Source: Spirochaetia bacterium (GTDB lineage Bacteria; Spirochaetota; Spirochaetia; Treponematales; Breznakiellaceae). Taken from it: a stretch of DNA of 45,410 nt. The position numbers were made by a program, and so were the translations under genes. The DNA lies in the NCBI GenBank assembly GCA_025997715.1, contig BNUY01000004.1, positions 1-45,410 of the forward strand, in the 5' to 3' direction. Under the pieces are notes generated by a model. That model made no database searches and had not been told where the DNA came from. It saw nothing but the letters and a program-made list of their open reading frames with translations. Below, piece by piece: positions 39,777-45,410 of this stretch (position 1 is its first letter; each line of letters begins with the position of its first letter).

Positions 39777-39811
39777 GGGGACGGAGAATGGCTGCGCCGT
39801 CCACCGTCCCC
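39777..39811. repeat. Palindromic REP-like hairpin
   Basis: GGGGACGG (39777-39784) and CCGTCCCC (39804-39811) are perfect inverted arms around a 19-base loop. The 200-base spacer (39636-39838) holds no gene; this hairpin is its only clear feature. Confidence 0.5.
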
Positions 39812-39838
39812 AAGTGACAGAGCTTGAAAGGGGCCGGT

Positions 39839-40237
39839 TTATAGTTTCTTTATGGTTCTTACATCTATTTCAATGTTTTTGCCGGAAGAGGATTTTTTAA
39901 CTTTTCCGACAATTTCAACCACATCGTTTTCGTTTACAAAAAGCCCTCGCCAGTCTTCATCGTCAATGTCAATGTTGACACTGCCCGAAGCATCAGCAAA
40001 CACATAATCTTCGTGCCCCAGGGAACTTTCAATTTTTCCTCTTAAAAGAACCCACGCCTTATTGTTAAGAGTTTTTGCCTCTCCAACGGTTATAAGGGCT
40101 AAATTAGCGGTTTCGGGTCTGGGTCTGGGGCCCTGATAACCACCGTCTTGTGCAGAAAGATCAAGCACAGCCGAAAGGAACATTGCAATAAGCAATACCG
40201 CGGGAATTATTTTCCCCAAAAGTTTTGTATGTTTCAT
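39839..40237 (-). CDS. YgiW/YdeI-type OB-fold stress protein
   Basis: 132 residues with a signal peptide (ending SAVLDLSAQ). The mature domain is a bacterial OB-fold: ITVGEAKTLNNKAWVLLRGK, LGHEDYVFADASGSVNIDID, VNENDVVEIVGKV. These proteins are periplasmic and linked to stress tolerance, probably by binding cations or small ligands. The ribosome site is ggaggt. The AT-rich composition matches the adjacent SigI/RsgI genes. Confidence 0.85.
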   Translation of the reverse strand: MKHTKLLGKIIPAVLLIAMFLSAVLDLSAQDGGYQGPRPRPETANLALITVGEAKTLNNKAWVLLRGKIESSLGHEDYVFADASGSVNIDIDDEDWRGLFVNENDVVEIVGKVKKSSSGKNIEIDVRTIKKL

Positions 40238-40337
40238 AACATACCTCCATAATGTATTTTTCGGGAGTTTTTACCCCCTTACACTAATAGAATACGAAAC
40301 CGGTCAGCGTAAAACGGGGGGTAAATCAATCTTTTTT

Positions 40338-40934
40338 TTAGTCGTCTTGCTTTCCCAATGCGGAAAATTCAAGTGCGCCTGATTCCTCTAAAGCCTTGCG
40401 ATACAGCGCAATGGTATACAATTCAGACTTTATAGTTAATTCACGGTTATCCGAAACAGCGCCAAGACTTTGTTCAATCTCCTTTGCGTTCACAAGGTTA
40501 TCCTCTGCAATCCGTACCACAACAGTATCGCCGAATGTTTCGATAATGCTTTGATAGGCGCCGGTAATAGATTTGAATCGCAATTTCATACCGGCAAGCG
40601 GGGTGACCGCAAAATCGTTAAGGGGGCAAAAAGAAATTACCCGCTTAAAATAATTATATGTTAACTCAATCGACGCGTTTGTTTGTTCGTTTTCGCCGTT
40701 TGTTATTTGTATATATCCGGCCTTCACGCTATACGCTTCAATTGCCACAATAGGGAAACATACAAGAAGTATAAACGCAAGAACAGCCCAAAAAATAAAT
40801 TTTCGTCTGTTATATGATACGTCAATGACCGTCCCCATTTGACCGTTCGGAAGATTGGGAATTGTGCGGATGTTTCCATTATTGAACATTACAACACTTT
40901 TCTTTTTACCTATCCGGACAATAACTCCTTTCAA
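40338..40934 (-). CDS. RsgI-type anti-sigma factor
   Basis: 198 residues. A cytoplasmic RsgI N-terminal domain (MKGVIVRIGKKKSVVMFNNG) is followed by one membrane helix (about 47-66, FIFWAVLAFILLVCFPIVAI) and a short periplasmic domain. That domain keeps the RsgI juxtamembrane pattern (NASIELTYNYFKRVISFCPL ND, compared with NPSIELxxNRxxRVI). In Firmicutes RsgI proteins this domain is cut to release SigI and may carry a carbohydrate-binding module; here no module follows. It overlaps the sigma gene by 4 bases. Confidence 0.8.
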   Translation of the reverse strand: MKGVIVRIGKKKSVVMFNNGNIRTIPNLPNGQMGTVIDVSYNRRKFIFWAVLAFILLVCFPIVAIEAYSVKAGYIQITNGENEQTNASIELTYNYFKRVISFCPLNDFAVTPLAGMKLRFKSITGAYQSIIETFGDTVVVRIAEDNLVNAKEIEQSLGAVSDNRELTIKSELYTIALYRKALEESGALEFSALGKQDD

Positions 40935-41650
40935 AACGATGCCTCCTCGCCAAAGAACTGGGGTAAAAACGAATGAATATAAGGGTAATCCCCCCGCATA
41001 ATCATGACAATCGCCGCGATATAGTTGCGATATTTTTCAAATACCTTTTGTGAACAGCCTGTTTTTGCGGAAAGACGGCTCACTGGAACCTGCCGTTTTT
41101 GCAGCATTTCCGTCACGAGTTCTTCATTTTCGATAATTGAACGGGCTATTTTATGACAGGTCAGCCGCGAGCGTTCTTGTTTGGGGCATTTTTTCACCAG
41201 ATTTTCCCAATTAAAACCCCATTCTATAAATTCCTTATCAATACATGATATTTCGGCACATAAATTATTACGTTCCTGCACAAGATCGTAGGTACGCTCT
41301 GCTATATCATTTTCCCATTGTCCGTCTTTTTCATCAACATCCATAAAAATTGAAATGAGCGGCTCTTGTATTTTAATTTCCTTGCGCACGGTATCAATCA
41401 GTCTGTTTCGTATCACCGTTTGCGCATAAGCGATAAATGAGCCGGTTTCGCTATTATATGTTTGAACACTGTGTGCAAACGCAAGCATCGCGTCTGTTAC
41501 ATAATCCTGCCGCTGTTCCTTTTTATAAAACATACTTGAAACAGTTTTTTTGATAAATGGCATATAACGGGTGAGCAAACCATTTAATGTCCGTTTATCG
41601 GTCTTTGCAAGGGTGAGCGTATCAATTAATGCTTCTGTCTCTGTGTCCAT
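40931..41650 (-). CDS. SigI-type RNA polymerase sigma factor
   Basis: 239 residues. Sigma region 2 is clear: DYVTDAMLAFAHSVQTYNSE then SFIAYAQTVIRNRLIDTVRK, the SigI version of the motif. The C-terminal helix-turn-helix is probably RLSAKTGCSQKVFEKYRNYI, as in SigI_C. Its product would be inhibited by the membrane protein coded next to it and direct transcription of stress or surface genes. The ribosome site is gaggtaagg. The AT-rich composition suggests transfer, and SigI is mainly known from Firmicutes. Confidence 0.85.
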   Translation of the reverse strand: MDTETEALIDTLTLAKTDKRTLNGLLTRYMPFIKKTVSSMFYKKEQRQDYVTDAMLAFAHSVQTYNSETGSFIAYAQTVIRNRLIDTVRKEIKIQEPLISIFMDVDEKDGQWENDIAERTYDLVQERNNLCAEISCIDKEFIEWGFNWENLVKKCPKQERSRLTCHKIARSIIENEELVTEMLQKRQVPVSRLSAKTGCSQKVFEKYRNYIAAIVMIMRGDYPYIHSFLPQFFGEEASF

Positions 41651-41712
41651 CGTCCCAGCCTTACCTCAAAGCATATTAAATATAAAAACATTTGATTTTA
41701 AAGAATATATAG

Positions 41713-43365
41713 TCAGTACTGGAATTCGCTGTCGCCGATAAACTCCCGGAGGATGCTCTGCCCCGGCACATACTGGGGCGGGATGGGGGCGAAGTTTTCC
41801 AGGAAGGCCAGGAGCCGCACCGTTTCTGCGTATTCCGGCATGGAGGGTTTCACCATGCGGAGTTGGGGTTCGGCGATAATTTTCAGCACCGCCAATTCGT
41901 AGTCCAGGGCGGAGTTGAAGGCCATGTCGGCGCTTTCCTGGAAGGGGAAGATGTGTTTCTGCTCCCCGCTCTGAACATTGGGCCACATGCGAATGGTTCC
42001 CGCCGCATCCTTACCCCGGAACTGGTAGTCCCGGACGATTCTTCGCAGGAGGCGGTTGTCGCTGGTGGGGATACGGTTATGGTCGTCCAGGTTAAGCTGG
42101 GTAAGGGCGGAAACGTAGACCTTGAATTTTTTGTCCGCAGGTGTCTGGGCGGTTAGGGCGTCGTTCAGGCCATGGATGCCCTCAATGACGAGGATGGATC
42201 GTCTGCCCATGCGTATCCGCTTACCGCTGCCCTTTTCCCGGGGCCGGCTGTTCTTAAAATCGAAACTGGGGAGTTCCACTTCCCCGCCTGCAAAAAGGGT
42301 GAGGAGCTGTTCGTTCAACTGAGGCACATCCAGGGCTTCCAGACATTCATAATCGGGCTGGCTCTTTTCATCCAGGGGGGTCTTGGCGGAACCCACGTAA
42401 TAGTCGTCCAGGCTGATGGCAATGGGATCAAAGCCCAGGACCTTGAGCTGAATGGAAAGCCGCTTGGCGGTGGTGGTCTTCCCGGAACTGGAGGGCCCGG
42501 CGATTAACACTACCTTCACCGATTCTCTGCGCGCATAAACACTGTCGGCGATTGCCGCAAGCTTTTTTTCCTGGAAGGTTTCGGCGATGCGGATATAGTC
42601 CCGGATAGTCCGGCCGGCAACCAGTCGGTTCAGATGCCCCACCGCGTGGACACCGATGATGCGCCCCCAGCGTTTGTATTCATGGTACACCGAAAAAAGC
42701 CCGGGCTTGTCCTCAAAGGGATCGATCACCGGGAAACGGCGCGAGGCGGGGAAGCGGAGGAGGAAGCCGTCCTGGTAGGGCATGAGTTCAAACACCGACA
42801 GTATCCCTGTGCGGACAGCCAGGGGTTCAATGTAGAGGTCCGAAAAACCCTTGCACTGGTTGACCCGTATCCGGGACTCACTGCGGTGCTCCAGGAGCAT
42901 GCTGGTATCGGATTGCTTGTTTTTCTCAAACTCCGCAAGCGCATCGGTGTAGGAAATGTACCGGCAGTTGATGGGAATATCTTCTTTGATAAGCGCCTGC
43001 ATCTTCTCTTTCAGGGCCTGCATTTCTTCCGGGGTGGGTTTCTTGTCATTAGCAAAAGTGTAGTAGTAGCCGTTCCCCAGGGAATGGCCGATGCGGAGGC
43101 TCCGGTCGGGGAAGAGTTCCCAACCAGCCAGGGCCAGCAGGAAAGCCAGGGAGCGGCGGTAGATCATGGCGCCCTCGTGGCTGTTCAGGGAAACCGGCTC
43201 CAGAAGGGCGTTGATCTCCAGCCGGGTGGAGAGGGGCAGGAGCTGGTTGTTGATTTTTACCGCCACAATCTCCTCACCGGGCAGCAGGGTTTCCGCCGGA
43301 GTACCGGAGGGGATATGGATAGGAGCGGCATTAGGGGTATTAAACCGCAGTTCTACTTCATTCAT
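41713..43365 (-). CDS. Uridine-kinase/phosphoribulokinase-family protein with TGS-like N-terminus
   Basis: 550 residues. The N-terminal third resembles the TGS and editing-type region of threonyl-tRNA synthetase (YRRSLAFLLALAGWELFPD, HSLGNGYYYTF). The C-terminal half is a P-loop kinase of the uridine kinase/PRK family: GPSSSGKTTTAKRL, ISLDDYYV and VIEGIHGLND. The fusion is seen in many spirochaetes and Firmicutes. It probably phosphorylates uridine or a related nucleoside. It follows the nicotinate phosphoribosyltransferase gene by 5 bases. Confidence 0.85.
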   Translation of the reverse strand: MNEVELRFNTPNAAPIHIPSGTPAETLLPGEEIVAVKINNQLLPLSTRLEINALLEPVSLNSHEGAMIYRRSLAFLLALAGWELFPDRSLRIGHSLGNGYYYTFANDKKPTPEEMQALKEKMQALIKEDIPINCRYISYTDALAEFEKNKQSDTSMLLEHRSESRIRVNQCKGFSDLYIEPLAVRTGILSVFELMPYQDGFLLRFPASRRFPVIDPFEDKPGLFSVYHEYKRWGRIIGVHAVGHLNRLVAGRTIRDYIRIAETFQEKKLAAIADSVYARRESVKVVLIAGPSSSGKTTTAKRLSIQLKVLGFDPIAISLDDYYVGSAKTPLDEKSQPDYECLEALDVPQLNEQLLTLFAGGEVELPSFDFKNSRPREKGSGKRIRMGRRSILVIEGIHGLNDALTAQTPADKKFKVYVSALTQLNLDDHNRIPTSDNRLLRRIVRDYQFRGKDAAGTIRMWPNVQSGEQKHIFPFQESADMAFNSALDYELAVLKIIAEPQLRMVKPSMPEYAETVRLLAFLENFAPIPPQYVPGQSILREFIGDSEFQY

Positions 43366-43370
43366 GTTCC

Positions 43371-44810
43371 TTATAAATCTCCCAGATATGATTGTATTAA
43401 ATCCAGCTTGAGCTGCCGGAGTTCTTCGGTGATGGAAACCTTGTAGACATGGGGGTTAAGGAGCCGCTTGTGGCTCGCATCAAAGGTTTCCAGATCCGCC
43501 TTGACATGCCGGCGTATCTCTTCCAGGGGGGGCAGGGGTGATGTCAGCGCGCCGCCCTCCAGCCGGAGCTTGAGCAGCGGTTCTGCGGCGCCCTCCAAGG
43601 TATGGTAGAAATGCCGGTAGTCTGCCGCGGGATGCCAGAAGATGTAGCGGTTCCCCGGTTTCGGAACATTTGCCGCATCCTCAAGACCCAGCACATCCGC
43701 CACGGACATACCCTGGGCATCCCTGAGCCGCCATACCTGCTTTAGCCCGGGGTTGGTGGTCTTTTCGGGGTTGTCCGAAAACTTGATGGTGGGAAGCAAC
43801 TTCCCGGAAGCATCCTCCCGGGCGGTCAGCTTATAGACCCCCGAAAAAGCCGCCTCGTCGCCGCCGGTCACCATCCGTGTGCCCACCCCCCAGGAATTTA
43901 TGGGCGCCCCCGCATCGGTAAGGGTCTGGATGATGTTTTCGTCAAGGTCATTGGAAACCGAAATCTTCGCGTTGGGGAAACCCGCATCATCCAGCAGTTT
44001 TCGTACCTGGACCGAAAGGTAGTGCATGTCCCCGGAATCCAGGCGGACCCCGAAGTTCTTCCCCTGAGCCGCCAGCCGCTTGCCCACCTTAATGGCAGCG
44101 GGGGTCCCGCTCCGCAGGGTATCGTAGGTGTCGATGAGGAACACCGGGAATTCGGGGTAGAGGTCCGCGTAGGCCTGGAACGCCGCTTCCTCGTTGGGGA
44201 AAGCCATGATCCAGGAATGGGCCATGGTTCCCAGGACAGGGATGCCATATTCCTTACCCGCCAGCACATTGGAGGTGCCGAAGGCCCCGCCGATAAAGGC
44301 CGCCCGTGATGCGGACATGGCCCCATCCGGCCCCTGGGCGCGGCGGAGGCCGAACTCCATCACCGAACCTTTGTCTGCGGCAAGCCACACCCGGGCGGTT
44401 TTGGTGGCGATAAGGCTCTGGAAGTTAACGATATTGAGCAGCATCCCCTCGATGATCTGACACTCGATGAGCCCGCCGGAAATGCGGATCAGCGGTTCCT
44501 GGGGGAAGATCACCGTACCTTCGTCCATGGCCCAGAGGGAGCCCCTGAAGCGGAAGTCCTTTAAGTAATCCAGAAAGGGCTTTTCAAAAAACTTGAGGCC
44601 TTCCAAATAGGCGATATCCTCGGCGGAAAAGGAAAAACGCCGCAGGGTTTCCAGGAGGGGATCCAGGCCGGCGAAGATGGAGAACCCGCCGCCAAAGGGG
44701 TGTCGGCGAAAGAACATCTCGAAGATAGCCCGCTTGTCCATATCGTTCTTCCAATAACCCTGGGCCATGGTGAGGGAATAAAAGTCCGTGAGCAGCGCCG
44801 AGTGTATCAT
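43371..44810 (-). CDS. pncB: Nicotinate phosphoribosyltransferase
   Basis: 479 residues. ATG 44810 opens IHSALLTDFYSLTMAQGYWK, the family's conserved start, with gggagg well spaced. Further motifs are EFGLRRAQGPDGA, GTMAHSWIMAF, LIDTYDTLRSG, GVRLDSGDM and GVGTRMVTGGD. It converts nicotinate and PRPP to nicotinate mononucleotide for NAD synthesis. An upstream extension of the frame to 44849 has no ribosome site. Confidence 0.95.
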   Translation of the reverse strand: MIHSALLTDFYSLTMAQGYWKNDMDKRAIFEMFFRRHPFGGGFSIFAGLDPLLETLRRFSFSAEDIAYLEGLKFFEKPFLDYLKDFRFRGSLWAMDEGTVIFPQEPLIRISGGLIECQIIEGMLLNIVNFQSLIATKTARVWLAADKGSVMEFGLRRAQGPDGAMSASRAAFIGGAFGTSNVLAGKEYGIPVLGTMAHSWIMAFPNEEAAFQAYADLYPEFPVFLIDTYDTLRSGTPAAIKVGKRLAAQGKNFGVRLDSGDMHYLSVQVRKLLDDAGFPNAKISVSNDLDENIIQTLTDAGAPINSWGVGTRMVTGGDEAAFSGVYKLTAREDASGKLLPTIKFSDNPEKTTNPGLKQVWRLRDAQGMSVADVLGLEDAANVPKPGNRYIFWHPAADYRHFYHTLEGAAEPLLKLRLEGGALTSPLPPLEEIRRHVKADLETFDASHKRLLNPHVYKVSITEELRQLKLDLIQSYLGDL

Positions 44811-44876
44811 CCTGGTACCTCCCGTATATAGGGTAACACAGTATGCCATAAAAAATAAGCCCCATCGTCATTTTTG

Positions 44877-45033
44877 CAGGATAAACGCATAAGAGAAGAA
44901 TTTACCGCAAAGGCGCCGAAGGCGACTAAGGAAAGAAAGAACAAGAGAATCCGGCTAAAAAATACTGAATTGTGCCTACGAAGTCCGTTCATTTTCTTCT
45001 TCCCCTTCGTCGCCTTTGGCGCCTCCTATGTTT
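44877..45033. mobile_element. Palindromic MITE, copy C, right end damaged
   Basis: The left end CAGGATAAACGCATAAG (44877-44893) and the arms ACCGCAAAGGCGCCGAAGGC and CGTCGCCTTTGGCGCC match copy B. The centre (AAATACTGAATTGTGCC) is copy B's centre in reverse complement. After GGCGCC it jumps to TCCTATG and lacks the TTATCCTG end and any target duplication. The IS110-type transposase gene lies just beyond, so its insertion or a deletion there may have cut this copy. Confidence 0.8.
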
Positions 45034-45101
45034 CTTGTCAAGGGAATTCGCTAATTTTTCTTACGAAAAATCTTGTTTCCCCCGGCAACTCCCGGCCCGG
45101 T

Positions 45102-45410
45102 TTACGCACTTAACGCTAGCTGGGCTATTTCTTCCCCCTCCTTTTTCCCACCGGCCTTAAATTTTCTGACCTCATAATCAGTTTCATTCTTGAGCATCGT
45201 ATACAGCAATACCGCCAGCCGCCGCGCTATCGCCACAATCGCTTTTTTCCGGCTCATCCCCTTCGTCTTCGTCATATATTCATACCGCTCCCTCAGCGCT
45301 CCCCCATTCTTCGACCAGGTAATCGCCCACGCCGCCTGTACCAGCAACGCTCGCATATACCCGTTCCCCCGTTTCGTGATCCTCCCATACCTCACGGTGT
45401 CCCCCGACAT
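45102..45410 (-). CDS. IS110-family transposase, C-terminal part, cut by the window edge
   Basis: The last 102 residues (partial; the gene continues past 45410). It matches the transposase_20 C-terminal domain: GDTVRYGRITKRGNGYMRAL, LVQAAWA, and RLAVLLYTMLKNETDY. IS110 elements are moved by a RuvC-like DEDD enzyme and lack long inverted repeats. The tail of the element (45034-45101) shows only a short hairpin-like AAATTTTTCTTACGAAAAAT stretch. Confidence 0.88.
   Translation of the reverse strand: MSGDTVRYGRITKRGNGYMRALLVQAAWAITWSKNGGALRERYEYMTKTKGMSRKKAIVAIARRLAVLLYTMLKNETDYEVRKFKAGGKKEGEEIAQLALSA

Overview
The window looks like a spirochaete chromosome, most plausibly a termite-gut-type Treponema. 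This is a judgement from gene content and style, because no rRNA or other decisive marker is present. The supporting content is a trimeric NAD(P)-linked [FeFe]-hydrogenase operon, many small lipoproteins, an LPP20-type lipoprotein, NarL-type sensor-kinase debris and a uridine-kinase/PncB pair. Most core genes are GC-rich. Positions 2250-6230, 22380-23880 and 39840-41700 are visibly AT-richer and hold accessory genes.

Layout. (1) 1-8700 is a damaged accessory region. A LuxR-type response regulator is split by a 503-bp element with 31-bp inverted repeats and an 8-bp target duplication. Behind it lie fragments of a kinase, a membrane protein and a regulator tail. Then come AT-rich exported proteins, two of them with transglutaminase-type Cys-His-Asp triads and one frameshifted. 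Two lipoprotein genes are entangled with two toxin-antitoxin loci whose toxin genes are deleted while both antitoxins stay intact. (2) 8886-11563 holds an AAA_14/DUF4143 ATPase, an unknown protein and a metallophosphoesterase. (3) 11838-17091 is a housekeeping run: CtpA-type protease, RsmE, WecG/TagA-type glycosyltransferase, PepT and an acyltransferase. (4) 17178-22239 holds a candidate sRNA, a DPBB-SPOR protein, the yedF/cysteine-desulfurase-like pair, an MFS permease and a Gfo/Idh/MocA oxidoreductase. (5) 22297-26011 is a second accessory stretch with small lipoproteins, an XRE regulator, an orphan HicB-type antitoxin and a heptad-repeat protein.

(6) 26157-30478 is the hydrogenase operon, with a strong promoter and a strong terminator. 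Its first gene (NuoE/HndA-like) carries an in-frame TAG between its two pairs of iron-sulfur cysteines. (7) 30743-36645 holds a beta-propeller-like protein, a degenerate LytM protein, a methyltransferase and an OmpR-type two-component system. TTAACA repeats at exact 11-bp spacing lie in front of that system and in front of the downstream epimerase gene, resembling the PhoP box of Bacillus. (8) 36649-44810 holds a MATE exporter, a phosphoglycolate-phosphatase-like HAD protein, TrpR-like and AMMECR1-like genes, a YgiW-like OB-fold protein, a SigI/RsgI sigma/anti-sigma pair, a uridine-kinase-like protein and PncB. (9) The right end has an IS110-type transposase cut by the window edge.

Two features span regions. 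One is a family of about 200-bp near-perfectly palindromic elements: two copies have target duplications and a third is broken beside the IS110 gene. The other is the repeated pattern of genes broken by small insertions, fusions and deletions.
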